Source: Planktothricoides sp. SR001 (lineage in GTDB: Bacteria > Cyanobacteriota > Cyanobacteriia > Cyanobacteriales > Laspinemataceae). Taken from it: 64,000 bases of DNA. Below the pieces are notes generated by a model. The model was not told where the DNA came from. It made no database searches and saw nothing but the letters and a program-made list of their open reading frames with translations. Below, piece after piece: positions 51,440-60,848 of the stretch. Location: assembly GCF_001276715.1 (NCBI RefSeq), contig NZ_LIUQ01000039.1, positions 1 through 64,000 of the forward strand. Reading direction: 5' to 3'. Position numbers and translations under genes: made by a program. How positions within the stretch are numbered: the stretch's first letter is position 1; each line of letters opens with the position of its first letter.

Positions 51440-53086
51440 GCCGCTCATGCGATATTTTGGATTAAATCCAATGGTCAGTTAAGTTATGCCAATGAAGCCG
51501 CTAGTCTTTTGCTGGTTTATCGCAAAGAAGAACTGCTGGATTTAACAATTTACGAGATCGATCCGGGATTTTCCCCGCAGATTTAGTCCCAACATTGGCA
51601 AGCGTTTCAGCAATCTCATCGGTTAACTTTTGAATCCACCTATCATACTAATCAGGGTACGACTATCTTTGTCGAAGTTATAGTCAATTACCTGGCATTT
51701 CAAAGGGATAAATATTATTGTGCATTTGTCCGGGATATCAGCGATCGCAAACAAGCGGCGCAAGCTTTACAAGAGACCAATGAGCAACTTCACGCCGTGT
51801 TAGATGCTGTCCCTGGATTAGTTTCTTGGGTGAATGCGGATTTGCGTTATCTTGGGGTGAATCAGCACTTAGCCAACGCTTTTAATTTCCCATCACACAG
51901 TTTTATCGGACAAGAAATTGGCTTTATGGAAAATAGCACTAAGTTTTATGACTTAGTGCAAAAATTCTTTGCCACATCCCACATCTGAATCAACTATCTC
52001 TACAGAGGTGAATATTTCTTTTGCTCAAGGTTATCGCAATTATTTGATTGTGGGGCAAAAATATCATCAAGGACAAAAAGCCGTGTTTGTGGGTTTGGAT
52101 ATTAGCGATCGCAAACTTATGGAAGCTGAACTGCGTCACTCGGAAGAACAAACTAGGCAGCAAGCGATCGAACTAGAAAAAACCCTAGAAGAACTGCACC
52201 GAACCCAAACTCAATTAATTTATACGGAAAAAATGTTTTCTTTAGAGCAAGTCGTCGCTGGACTAGCCCATGAAATGAATAACTCTATCAGCTTTATTTA
52301 TGGTAATATCGGCTATGCTCGCCAATATTTCGAGGATATCATAGAATTGGTTAAAATTTACCAAAAAAAGACGAGTCTCTCGGATCCCGATCTTCAAGAA
52401 ATGTTAGAATAAATTGACTTTTATTTTATTACTCAAGACTTTGCCAATATTTTATCGTTTATGCAATTAGGGGCTGACCGAATTCGTCAAGTTGTGCTTT
52501 CCCTGAGAACATTTTCCCAAGTAGATCAGTCTCAGAAAAAAGCCTTTGATATTCAAGAAGGAATCGATAGCACCTTACTGCTGTTGCAAAATCGCTTGCA
52601 AGCCAAAGCTGGACGACCGGGGATTAAAGCTATTAAAGAATATGGAGATTTTCCCCCCATTGAATGCTATGCTGGACAAGTGAATCAAGTATTTATTAAC
52701 CTCTTACATAATTCCATTGATGCCCTAGAGCAAAAATACCGCAAAAACCCAGATAAAACTACTTTATACGATAGTATCATTAGAGTGTAAACTGAAATCC
52801 TATTTGAGGAAAATTTACCCCAGATAGCCGAAACGGGTGCCTTGGGTCACGGTTATTTAGCCCCGATCGCCCCTAAGTCTAACCTCAACAAATTTGCTCT
52901 GATTCTTATTTATGATAATGGCTTGGGCATGAGCGAACAAGTCTAAAGCCATTATGAACCGGGCTTTAGCACTAAACCGAAAGGCAAAGGCACCGGGTTG
53001 GGATTAAAAATTAATCGGCAGATTATTGTGGATAAACATAAAGGAGATTTAACTTGTTATTCAAAAAAAGATCAAGAAAGGGATTA
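51440..53086 (+). pseudogene. PAS-domain sensor histidine kinase, decayed
   Basis: A single reading path gives PAS domain 1 (YANEAASLLLVYRKEELLDL, VRDISDRKQAAQALQET), PAS domain 2 (AVLDAVPGLVSWVNADLRYL, VGLDISDRKLMEAELRH), a HisKA-like region with LAHEMNNSISFIYGNIGYAR, an N-box INLLHNSIDALEQKY, and G-boxes IYDNGLGMS and GKGTGLGLKI. It is broken by TAG near 51583 (a Trp position), a frameshift near 51985, TAA near 52410, TAA near 52788 and TAA near 52944. Five lesions make it a clear pseudogene. The phosphoacceptor His and ATP site are still recognisable, so decay is recent. Confidence 0.85.
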
Positions 53087-53202
53087 AAATCCCTCTTAAA
53101 CAAAAATAAACGGTGATTTTTAATCCGTGAAAGGGTTGATTTGACCCCCAGGGCTAACATCCCTTTTCATTTTTTGCTATTAATTCAAAAAACACAGAAA
53201 AT

Positions 53203-54660
53203 ATGCTAAATAATCGATTATTATCACAATTTTTATCACCAGCTTGGTTAGAAGTATCTAACTGGAAATTTGCCATCGCAAATTTAGCCCTTGTTAGTGG
53301 CATTTTTTTCGCGATCGCTCCAGGCAGTTTAGGCCACACAGAATCAGTAGTATTTGCCGATATTCCAGGTAAGCTTGAAGAAACAAAACCCATAAAAATT
53401 GCCGCTGGCCATGATTCCCACACGATGGAAGAACTCCTAGATGAAAGAGATTTTATTCATGCGGTTCAAACAATTGAGCAACAGTGGTTGAATGAATATG
53501 TCAATTATTTTCAAAAGGAATTACCAGAGATTTCTCTGAAGGCTGATGAAATAGCGGATACTCTGGCGGTGCGGGGAGAGCAAACTGGCCAAATTCCCGC
53601 CCTGATTTATTTGTTGCCAACCGCCAATCAACTGGAGATTTTGTTAGTATTGCCGAATCGTCAAGTGATTCGGCAAAGTATCCCAGAAGCGCAAAAAGAA
53701 TTGCTGGTTAATACAGCTAATCAGCTACGGTCAGAAATTACTAATCCGATTAGAAGAAATAGCCGGACTTATTTAGCATCAGCCCAACAACTTTATCAAT
53801 GGATAATTGCTCCTGTGGAGTTAGAATTACAAGCACAAGGGATTAATACTTTGGTATTTTGTGTGGGGGCAGGTTTGCGGACTCTTCCTTGGGCGGTTTT
53901 GCATGATGGGCAGCAGTTTTTAGTGGAAAAATATAGTCTGGGATTGATTCCGGCGTTTAATTTAACGGAAACCGTTTATGAAGATATTAAAGATTCCCCA
54001 GTGATGGCAATGGGGGCTTCAGAATTTGCAGATTTATCCCCGTTGCCAGCGGTGCCATTAGAGTTACAGCAGATTTCCCAAAATTTATGGTTTGGGGAGT
54101 ATTTTTTAAACGAAGAGTTCACGATCGCGAATTTGCGATCGCAGCATCAAAGCAACCAATTTCCCATTATTCACTTGGCTACTCATGCGGAATTTTTACC
54201 GGGAGATCCGAGTAATTCTTATATTAAATTTTGGCAGGATAAATTGACCTTAGATCAAATGGCAGAACTCCAGTTAAATCAGCCTCCGGTAGAGTTATTA
54301 GTCCTGAGTGCTTGCCAGACGGCGATCGGGGATGAGGATGTGGAATTAGGCTTTGCGGGTTTAGCGGTGAATAGTGGGGTAAAATCAGCGTTAGCCAGTC
54401 TTTGGTATGTCAGCGATATTGGCACTTTAGCTTTGATGACTGAGTTTTATCAGTCTTTACAAACAGCCCCAATTAAAGCCGAAGCATTGCGAGCAGCGCA
54501 AATCGCCATGTTGCAGGGAAAAGTTTATATTGAAAACGGAGAACTGCGTGGGACAAATTCTCGCATTGTCCTGCCACCAGAGTTAAAGAATTTGCGCCCA
54601 GAACATTTATCCCATCCCTATTTTTGGTCTGCTTTTATCATGGTTGGCAATCCCTGGTAA
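53203..54660 (+). CDS. CHAT-domain protein without TPR repeats
   Basis: A 485-residue protein. The N-terminus has one hydrophobic segment (FAIANLALVSGIFFAIAP, about 24-41), probably a signal peptide or anchor. The C-terminal 300 residues form a caspase-like CHAT domain with catalytic His in FPIIHLATHAEFLPGDP and Cys in LLVLSACQTAIGDEDVELG, followed by GLAVNSGVKSALASLWYVSD and HPYFWSAFIMVGNPW. The middle (QLYQWIIAPVELELQAQGIN) is the usual lead-in. The TPR repeats that normally precede CHAT in cyanobacteria are absent. It may be an exported peptidase; its substrate is unknown. Monocistronic. Confidence 0.87.
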   Translation: MLNNRLLSQFLSPAWLEVSNWKFAIANLALVSGIFFAIAPGSLGHTESVVFADIPGKLEETKPIKIAAGHDSHTMEELLDERDFIHAVQTIEQQWLNEYVNYFQKELPEISLKADEIADTLAVRGEQTGQIPALIYLLPTANQLEILLVLPNRQVIRQSIPEAQKELLVNTANQLRSEITNPIRRNSRTYLASAQQLYQWIIAPVELELQAQGINTLVFCVGAGLRTLPWAVLHDGQQFLVEKYSLGLIPAFNLTETVYEDIKDSPVMAMGASEFADLSPLPAVPLELQQISQNLWFGEYFLNEEFTIANLRSQHQSNQFPIIHLATHAEFLPGDPSNSYIKFWQDKLTLDQMAELQLNQPPVELLVLSACQTAIGDEDVELGFAGLAVNSGVKSALASLWYVSDIGTLALMTEFYQSLQTAPIKAEALRAAQIAMLQGKVYIENGELRGTNSRIVLPPELKNLRPEHLSHPYFWSAFIMVGNPW

Positions 54661-55102
54661 TGTCCCTGGTAATTGGGGGCAATTCTTGATTTTCTTGATT
54701 TGATTTTCTTGATTTTTCTTGATTATTGATAGTTTTCGCCCGTGGTTGGAGGAAGTTCTATCACCCCAGCGATAAGTTTCCCACAAGGGTCATCCCCTTC
54801 CCAGTTGCGCGATCGCCAAGGCATCCTTGCCATTGACTGCCAAACAAGCTCACAAAACAAAAAAATTGGGTTAGCGGATAGTGGCAACCATCCGCGAAGC
54901 AATCCTCAATGCGGGAGTAATTTCAATCCACAACCCTGGCAATATTTTGCCGTTACTGGGTTCTGGGGTTTCTGAGAATTAAGACAGTAGTAGGGGCAGT
55001 GTCCCCGTGCCTGCCCCTGAATTTACTCCCCCGTGCCTGCCCCTGAATTTACCGGATTAAATGTTATTATTTCTTAATAATTAGTTATTTTGGCAAAAGA
55101 TT
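54661..55102. other. Intergenic region with short repeats
   Basis: TTCTTGATT repeats (54690-54728) and a 2x CCGTGCCTGCCCCTGAATTT repeat (55010-55051). The open frame at 54742-54975 crosses this area without recognisable protein features, so I leave it out. Confidence 0.55.
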
Positions 55103-55459
55103 ATGGTTCATCGAGGGGTTTGGGCTGGTCTGGTGGCGATCGCATTCGGTACAGGTGGAATAGCGGTCGGGGTAGAGTTGCCGCAACGAAAGGGGATCGA
55201 AGAGGCTGAAGCGTTGGCGACTCAAGCAGAGAAACTAGAAACCCTTTCCGATCTGAACAGTCTCACCACGGCTTCTGATTCCCTGAAAGCTGCGATTAAC
55301 CGAGACGATGATGACGATGATAATTTCCATCGGCGGAAAACACTGCGAATCCGCCCCAATATTACTATTAATTATCACACCGAAACCAAAACCGAAACCA
55401 AAACGGAAACCAACAATCCTCCCGTCCCGCGAAAATCACTCGTCCTCGTAGTTCTGTAG
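55103..55459 (+). CDS. Small exported protein of unknown function
   Basis: 118 residues, not recognised. An N-terminal hydrophobic stretch (GVWAGLVAIAFGTGGIAVGV) suggests a signal peptide. Then a Leu/Ser-rich helix (LATQAEKLETLSDLNSLTTA), an acidic run of six Asp, and a Thr/Glu/Lys repeat (TETKTETKTET). The composition is low-complexity, so it is a weak gene call. The ATG is preceded by a TATTTTGGCAAAAGATT leader without a clear Shine-Dalgarno. Confidence 0.4.
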   Translation: MVHRGVWAGLVAIAFGTGGIAVGVELPQRKGIEEAEALATQAEKLETLSDLNSLTTASDSLKAAINRDDDDDDNFHRRKTLRIRPNITINYHTETKTETKTETNNPPVPRKSLVLVVL

Positions 55460-55817
55460 TGCGGAGAAGTCGGAGCAAAAGATAATATTTACACCAATTC
55501 TCACTGAAATATTACACCATTCTCAACAAGTCTCTGTGTAACCCCGCTATGAGGCGGGGATTTTAATCCCCGCCTCATAGCGCAAGTCGGTTAAAACCGA
55601 CTAGGAACTGTAAATGGTATAAAAACCAATCTAAAAACCGCTGTAATTACCCGAAATATTGCGCCCTTATATCTTTCGATTTATCTGAAAAATGCTAAAA
55701 AAAATCTTTAAATCTTGCCAAAAAACATAGAGACGCGATATATCGCGTCTCTACATATCCCCCCTGCCCCTCTGCCGACGGCGGGCTCCTCTGCTCCCCT
55801 GCCCCTCTGCGGCAGCT
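55460..55817. repeat. Intergenic palindromes
   Basis: 55545-55582: perfect 18-bp arms CGCTATGAGGCGGGGATT and complement with a 2-nt loop (possible terminator). 55728-55753: perfect 26-bp palindrome TAGAGACGCGATA and its complement, a common cyanobacterial repeat. No gene. Confidence 0.85.
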
Positions 55818-56045
55818 TTACCCTGGAGTCTTCTGTGATTCGGGGCGTTCTTCCGCTATAATTGCGCCGTCTACGGGGCAGACTTGTAAACAAATGCCAC
55901 AGTCAATACAAGTGGCAAAATCAATCCAATACCAGTCAGTTCCTTTGCTATTTTTTCCCGGTCCTTCGTGAATACAGGCAACGGGACAAGCATCAACACA
56001 ATCGGCAATTCCTTCGCAAGTATTAGTAACAATCGTATGTGGCAT
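55818..56045 (-). CDS. Ferredoxin with two iron-sulfur cluster motifs
   Basis: I start at ATG 56045 (MPHTIVTNTCEGIADC); the longer frame to 56117 runs through a non-coding leader. 75 residues. Cluster motifs: CEGIADCVDACPVACI near the N-terminus and CIDCGICLQVCPVDGAI in the second half, i.e. a bacterial-type 2[4Fe-4S] (or 3Fe-4S/4Fe-4S) electron carrier with WYWIDFATCIDC between. GAGAGGAAACAC lies upstream of ATG. It probably serves redox enzymes of central metabolism; partner unknown. Monocistronic, downstream of hisZ. Confidence 0.9.
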   Translation of the reverse strand: MPHTIVTNTCEGIADCVDACPVACIHEGPGKNSKGTDWYWIDFATCIDCGICLQVCPVDGAIIAEERPESQKTPG

Positions 56046-56171
56046 TGTGTTTCCTCTCGTGAAACTTTCTAATAATGAGTAGTAGCAAGTATTCTTAGGT
56101 TGGGTTTTGTTCCTCAACCCAACCTACAGTTTTAGCTACAGTTTTAGCTACAAATTAAACCGGATTTTGTG

Positions 56172-57422
56172 TTATACCGTTTCCAGTTCTGCGGTGGAGT
56201 CAGGACTGACCCAGGCAATTTGACGGATCTGGCGACTCCGGGCATAGTCACGCACGGTTTCCTCGGTTTGTCCAGCTTCCAGGTTCATCTCCACCCGGAC
56301 AACTTGACCGTTTTCGCCGCTTTGCCGCAAGGTTTGGGCGAAGGTAAAAGCCGCTGCTTGGGCTTGAGGCACTTTGGGCGCCACCAGATATTGCGTCGGG
56401 GGTGTTTGTTGCGGTAGTTGACCTGTAGACCGCAAGACTCGGTGCAGTCCTTCAATATTGAAACAAAATCCAATCCCCGGAATCATTGTCCCTTCTGGGT
56501 GATAGAGGCTTAAGAGTTGGTCGTAGCGACCCCCTTGCCCTAAGATTTGTTGTCCACTGGGGGTATTGTTGACCACTTCAAAAATAATCCCCGTGTAATA
56601 GTCAAAGGGTCGAATTAAGCTTAAATCCAGAATTAACGCATCCGTTCCTGGGGCGCTGGTTTGGTTACAGCTAGAAGATTCTTTGAGCAAATCCACCAAG
56701 GATTTCAAGTTTTCCAGGCTGGTTTGTTGGGCAGGATCGAGGGGTAAACTGGCCACTTTTTGCAGCACATCTTCCGGTTTGCCCCGCAGATCGAACAGCA
56801 ATAACGCCCGTTCTCGCTGTTCTGAGGACATGGGCAGGGTTTCCAAGGTTAAGCGATCTAAATGGGCGATCGCCTCGCGAATTTTGCGGCGCAAGGGCTC
56901 GGGAAACGGTGACAACAATGAGGCAGTTAAACCCGCTTCACCTAAAATAATTTGCCACTGGTTTAAGCCCAAACTGTGCAAAGAATTAAACAGAAGTAAT
57001 AATATCTCCGCATCCGCCAGTAATCCCCCGGCGCCGAGTAATTCCACCCCCGCTTGAAAGAACTCTTGCTGTCCCCCGTGACCGACTTCGGGCGATCGCC
57101 GAAATACGTTGCCATTGTAATAAAGCCGCAGGGGATAGCTGCTTTCGGCCATGCGAGTCACCGCTGCCCGGGCGATCGAAGCGGTCAACTCTGGACGTAA
57201 ACCCAAAGGGATATCATCTTCCCGGTCTTCTAATTGAATCACCGTTGACTGCTGAATCGTACCCCCAGCCATCAGCGTATCCAAGCGTTCCACCGTCGAA
57301 GTAATAATCCGGTGATAGCCCCATTGTTGAAACACAGGTCTCAATCTTTTTTCAATCCAACGTTTTTGCGCCACATCTAGAGGCAGTAGATCCCGCGCAC
57401 CGCTGGGTGGTTGATGTATCAT
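56172..57422 (-). CDS. hisZ: ATP phosphoribosyltransferase regulatory subunit HisZ
   Basis: Partner of short-form HisG in the first step of histidine synthesis; it resembles histidyl-tRNA synthetase but does not charge tRNA. The 416 residues open with PPSGARDLLPLDVAQKRWIE, then the class II synthetase-like motif 2 region RLYYNGNVFRRSPEVGHGGQ and EFFQAGVELLGAGGLLADAE, and motif 3-like FDYYTGIIFEVVN followed by LGQGGRYDQLLSLY and GIGFCFNIEGL. The C-terminal anticodon-binding domain is absent as usual for HisZ. Its 3' part follows, by a 1-bp overlap, the J-domain gene, so both are in one operon. Confidence 0.93.
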   Translation of the reverse strand: MIHQPPSGARDLLPLDVAQKRWIEKRLRPVFQQWGYHRIITSTVERLDTLMAGGTIQQSTVIQLEDREDDIPLGLRPELTASIARAAVTRMAESSYPLRLYYNGNVFRRSPEVGHGGQQEFFQAGVELLGAGGLLADAEILLLLFNSLHSLGLNQWQIILGEAGLTASLLSPFPEPLRRKIREAIAHLDRLTLETLPMSSEQRERALLLFDLRGKPEDVLQKVASLPLDPAQQTSLENLKSLVDLLKESSSCNQTSAPGTDALILDLSLIRPFDYYTGIIFEVVNNTPSGQQILGQGGRYDQLLSLYHPEGTMIPGIGFCFNIEGLHRVLRSTGQLPQQTPPTQYLVAPKVPQAQAAAFTFAQTLRQSGENGQVVRVEMNLEAGQTEETVRDYARSRQIRQIAWVSPDSTAELETV

Positions 57423-58390
57423 TATTTTTTCTTCCCAAAAAGACCAAATAATCCGCCACCGGAATTATCTTGTTTACCGGCTTTATCCTTTGATTTACCG
57501 CTGCTTTGATCCGCTGGTTTTTCTAGTTCTTTTTTAGCTTTTAAAGCCACTGGTTCTTGAGGATTTAATTTCAAAGCTTGGCCAATGTGAACTTTAGCCA
57601 TACTTGCCTGATTTTGCTTCAAATAAACCATGCCTAATAAAGCATGACATTTACTGTTTTTTGGTTCAAGTTTGATGGCTTCTTTTAATTGTACCACCGC
57701 CTCAGTGAAATTCTCCAATTTCATAAATTCTCCAGCGCGATCGTACAATTTATCAATTTTTGAAGCACTTTTTGCCACACTAGGTGCCGCTGGTTTTTTC
57801 TCCTCCACTGGAGTGACTGCCGCTGCGGTCGGAGTGACTGTCGGTGTGGTCGGAGTCGCAGCCTTTGGCGCCGGTTTAGCCGCCAGTGGCGATCCGGTTA
57901 AAGATTGACCGCTACTTTGTTTTCTCAGCAGATAGACTAAATTTAACTCGCTAATTTGACCAATCATTTCCAGGGTTTTGCTAAAAGATTCATATTCTTG
58001 ATTAGCGAGTTCTTCTAAGGCTTTTTTATAGTCTTCGTCAAAATTTTGTGACGTTAATAATTTTTTAGCAGATTCACTATTGATTTTAAGTTGATCCTTT
58101 TCTTGAACCAGGCGTTTAGCCATCGTTTTCAGAATCACCGTATATTCAGCGCGATCGCGATCTTTGGTCAACTGGTTATAAGCGGGACTCACCAACTTAG
58201 CCAGTAAATCACTGGCTAACTTTTGGTCTTCGGGAGTCTCGGCTTTACAACTATCTGGATGAAGGCGTCGGGCTATTTGCATATAGCGTTTACGAATTGG
58301 ATTGGGCTGTGCATCCACCGGAACGCCCAAAACGGCATAGTGATCGGTAAAATCAAATTGAAATAAGCCCTGGGTAATTTTAAAAGACAT
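57422..58390 (-). CDS. J-domain protein with TPR repeats
   Basis: 322 residues. A J domain at the N-terminus (DFTDHYAVLGVPVDAQPNPI, then QIARRLHPDS with the HPD at 44-46) stimulates DnaK-type chaperones. A helical middle, a Pro/Ala/Thr-rich linker (about 175-200: AAKPAPKAATPTTPTVTPTA), and about two TPR motifs (AGEFMKLENFTEAVVQLKEA, IKLEPKNSKCHALLGMVYLK) follow. The end is Lys-rich with LFGLFGKKK, which could bind membrane. It probably recruits a DnaK to a client. Overlaps hisZ by 1 bp. Confidence 0.88.
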   Translation of the reverse strand: MSFKITQGLFQFDFTDHYAVLGVPVDAQPNPIRKRYMQIARRLHPDSCKAETPEDQKLASDLLAKLVSPAYNQLTKDRDRAEYTVILKTMAKRLVQEKDQLKINSESAKKLLTSQNFDEDYKKALEELANQEYESFSKTLEMIGQISELNLVYLLRKQSSGQSLTGSPLAAKPAPKAATPTTPTVTPTAAAVTPVEEKKPAAPSVAKSASKIDKLYDRAGEFMKLENFTEAVVQLKEAIKLEPKNSKCHALLGMVYLKQNQASMAKVHIGQALKLNPQEPVALKAKKELEKPADQSSGKSKDKAGKQDNSGGGLFGLFGKKK

Positions 58391-58450
58391 CGTTAGATAT
58401 TCCTGTTTTTACTAACTTTCTTTGGCTCACTTCTAGTTTACTTCTTTGGT

Positions 58451-59290
58451 TCACGAAGTCCCAGTGATGGATGCTTCTCGTTGCTGCCGCACCTGCTCCA
58501 ACTCCTGACTCATCCTCTCATGGATCAAACCATTACTGGCGAGAATTCGGCCTGTATAAATCTGTAAATCACCCCCATCATAAGCCGTAACTTTTCCCCC
58601 AGCTTCTTGTACCAGAACCACCCCAGCGGTCAGATCCCAGGGAGACAGTCCCCTTTCCCAGTACCCATCCAAGCGACCGCAAGCCACATGAGCTAAATCA
58701 ATGGAAGCGGATCCCGACCGTCTTACCCCTTGAGTCAAGTGGGTAAAATGACAAAATTCAGCATAGTTATTATCCGTGGTTTCCCGGCGATCGTAGGCAA
58801 ACCCCGTCACCAGCAAACTTTTTTCTAACTCGGAGATTTGCGACACTTTAATCGGACGACCGTTGCAAGTAGCCCCCAAGCCTTTAGCAGCACAATACAA
58901 CTCTTGATGAAATGGATCAAACACTGCCCCCACATGAGGAACACCATTAATTAATAGTCCGATCGACGCCGAAGAGAACGGGTATTGATGAGCATAATTC
59001 GTCGTTCCGTCCAAAGGGTCGATCGCCCATAAATATTGGCTGTTGGCATTGCCCAGACTGCCACTTTCCTCTGCCAGAATCCCATGATCCGGCAAGTGAC
59101 GGCGCAGCACATCTAAAATCACCGCTTCTGAGGCTTGATCCGCTTCCGTGACTAAATCTCCAGAACGGCCTTTTTCTCTAATTTGCTCTAAATTGCCCCA
59201 ATAAGATTGCAGCACAGTTCCAGCGGCTTGGGCGGCGAGAATCGCCACATCGAGAAAACTTTGTAATTGTTCGCGGGTTGGCTCAGTCAT
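58451..59290 (-). CDS. suhB: Inositol monophosphatase family protein
   Basis: 279 residues, a Mg2+-dependent, Li+-sensitive sugar phosphatase family member. Metal-site motifs: EADQASEAVILDVLRRH, the Glu of HGILAEESGS, the main signature WAIDPLDGTTNYAHQYPF (about 87-104), and the C-terminal SPWDLTAGVVLVQEAGGKVT. Complete and normal length. It could act on inositol-1-phosphate, fructose-1,6-bisphosphate-like substrates or histidinol phosphate; the nearby hisZ makes the last possible but unproven. Monocistronic. Confidence 0.92.
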   Translation of the reverse strand: MTEPTREQLQSFLDVAILAAQAAGTVLQSYWGNLEQIREKGRSGDLVTEADQASEAVILDVLRRHLPDHGILAEESGSLGNANSQYLWAIDPLDGTTNYAHQYPFSSASIGLLINGVPHVGAVFDPFHQELYCAAKGLGATCNGRPIKVSQISELEKSLLVTGFAYDRRETTDNNYAEFCHFTHLTQGVRRSGSASIDLAHVACGRLDGYWERGLSPWDLTAGVVLVQEAGGKVTAYDGGDLQIYTGRILASNGLIHERMSQELEQVRQQREASITGTS

Positions 59291-59345
59291 TATTTTCCGT
59301 TTAAACGTTTAAGGTTAAAAATTAAAGTTAAAAAAGGTTAATTGC

Positions 59346-59876
59346 CTATAATTCACAATCCAAATTGCGAAACTCCTGTGGAGTTTGACGCATCGGGTTT
59401 TCCCAGTTCCAAATCCCCAACTCCATGATTCTTGCCCATTCCTGAGCATAAGCCAGCCGTTGGGAATATTTGGTATTTGGTTCACGAGGGCTACTGGCTA
59501 AAACCAGTCCTTGTTGCACCAGCCACTCATTAATCAACAGTTCCTCTTGCCAAAGATAGCCCAAGTAGCGATCGTAATTGTCTTCCGTCTGCCGATCGAA
59601 TTCCAGCCAGACCGACTCACCTTCCAGCTTTTCTTGTAGCTGTTTTTTTGCCTCCGCCTCCCAAGGGGCTTGCTGGCACTTTGGCAACCACGCGGGAGCA
59701 TCAATCCCAATTAACCGCAGTCTTTTCGTCTCATTGTCTCTATAAATTTCCACCGTTTGGCCACTAACGACCCTTTCCACCTTGACTAAAATTTTTTGGC
59801 GGTTGGCCGTTGTCGAACAGCCCACGAGGATCGGGGTCATAAGGCAAAATAAAAAAATCTTGATGAATTTCCCCAT
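59346..59876 (-). CDS. SNase-like (thermonuclease-fold) lipoprotein
   Basis: 176 residues. A lipoprotein signal peptide (MGKFIKIFLFCLMTPILVGC with lipobox LVGC) leads to an SNase fold: VERVVSGQTVEIYRDNETKR, RLIGIDAPAW, WEAEAKKQLQEKLEGESVWL and DNYDRYLGYLWQEELLINEW. Arg of RLIGID and of YDRYLGY are present, but the Glu that follows the Pro in staphylococcal nuclease (APE) is Ala here (APAW), so nuclease activity is doubtful. It is probably lipid-anchored on the outside of the cytoplasmic membrane. Confidence 0.85.
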   Translation of the reverse strand: MGKFIKIFLFCLMTPILVGCSTTANRQKILVKVERVVSGQTVEIYRDNETKRLRLIGIDAPAWLPKCQQAPWEAEAKKQLQEKLEGESVWLEFDRQTEDNYDRYLGYLWQEELLINEWLVQQGLVLASSPREPNTKYSQRLAYAQEWARIMELGIWNWENPMRQTPQEFRNLDCEL

Positions 59877-59920
59877 TCATCTGTCACTTAAATTCGCTAA
59901 ACGACTTGGCTTCCGGGAAG

Positions 59921-60289
59921 CTAATCTTCATCTAAAGGTAATCCAGCCCTGACTTTACCCTTACCAAAGTAACGGCCAAATTGCAGTTCATAGACTTCAT
60001 CCTCGTCTTGGGTTTCCACCACTAAATCAGACCGAGGATAACTGACACATAAAAGCGCATAGCCTTCCTGTCTTAAGTGAGGGGATAAACCCATTGCTTC
60101 CGGCTGATAAACTTCCCCAGAAATTATCCGCACGGCGCAACTGGTGCAGGCGCCATTCCGACAGGAAAAAGGTAAATCGGCATTTTGGTCTTCTGCCGTG
60201 TGGAGGATGTAGCGATCTTCCGGAACTTCAACGGTGTAATGTTGTCCGGTTTGGCGATAGTGAATTTTGACAGTGTAGGAACGAGTCAT
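59921..60289 (-). CDS. [2Fe-2S] ferredoxin with C-terminal extension (FdC2-like)
   Basis: I start at ATG 60289 (MTRSYTVKIHYRQTGQHYTV); 122 residues. Plant-type ferredoxin with the C-x4-C-x2-C motif SCRNGACTSCAVRI and the fourth Cys in YALLCVSYPRSDL. Beyond the normal end it continues with EDEVYELQFGRYFGKGKVRA. This extension, together with PEAMGLSPHLRQEGY, identifies the FdC2-type low-abundance cyanobacterial ferredoxin rather than the photosynthetic PetF. Partner unknown; possibly regulatory electron transfer. Cytosolic, monocistronic. Confidence 0.9.
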   Translation of the reverse strand: MTRSYTVKIHYRQTGQHYTVEVPEDRYILHTAEDQNADLPFSCRNGACTSCAVRIISGEVYQPEAMGLSPHLRQEGYALLCVSYPRSDLVVETQDEDEVYELQFGRYFGKGKVRAGLPLDED

Positions 60290-60535
60290 GATCAAAAAGG
60301 CTGTGTCAAGATTAAATGCAGGCATCACAAGCAAGAACATCCTGCCATTCCAGATTACGACAAATCTGGATCATTGATCTATCAATGTTTTATCGACCTC
60401 TACTTCATGTTTTTCACCCCTGGAATCCAGGATGGGGCGATCGCGAAAAAAAAATTTCTCTCAGCCCTTGACAAAATCTGGGTAGGTGCTGCTACAATAG
60501 ATTTTCGGTAGACAAATTAAATATTCATGTCCCCT
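60290..60535 (+). promoter_or_regulatory. Promoter of tRNA-Ser(GGA)
   Basis: TTGACA (60468-60473) and TACAAT (60493-60498) with a 19-bp spacer lie 38 bp before the tRNA. The rest of the region has no gene. Confidence 0.6.
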
Positions 60536-60622
60536 GGAGAGGTGGCCGAGCGGTTGAAGGCGCAGCACTGGAAATGCTGTTTAGGGGTAACTCTAACGAG
60601 GGTTCGAATCCCTCCCTCTCCG
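60536..60622 (+). tRNA. tRNA-Ser (anticodon GGA)
   Basis: An 87-nt class II tRNA. Acceptor GGAGAGG pairs with CCTCTCC, discriminator G. D-arm TGGCCGAGCGGTTGAAGGC, anticodon arm CAGCA-CTGGAAA-TGCTG, long variable arm (TTTAGGGGTAACTCTAA), T-arm GAGGGTTCGAATCCCTC. No CCA encoded. It reads UCC and UCU. Confidence 0.97.
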
Positions 60623-60638
60623 TTTTTTATAATGCTTT

Positions 60639-60678
60639 ATCCTACTTAGCTTTCCCCAATTGCTAGGTAGGATTTTTA
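60639..60678 (+). terminator. Terminator after tRNA-Ser(GGA)
   Basis: ATCCTACTTAGC and GCTAGGTAGGAT pair (one mismatch) around an 11-nt loop, followed by TTTTT. A run of six T also directly follows the tRNA (60623-60628). Confidence 0.7.
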
Positions 60679-60848
60679 ATAATGTGTCGCTACGTCCTAT
60701 CAAATGAGTTTTAGACTGCTACATCAAGAAAAACTGACTCATTTTACAGATGTGGTATAGTGATATTGAGTTAAAACTGAGTAACTCGATATCAGATATA
60801 CGTTGAGTAAATCCCTATAAGTCTTAGCCTATAAAGGTTGATCAAAAA

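Noticed and set aside
54742-54975. 77-residue open frame after the CHAT gene
   Set aside because: Low-complexity composition, crosses short repeats, no start signal or family resemblance.
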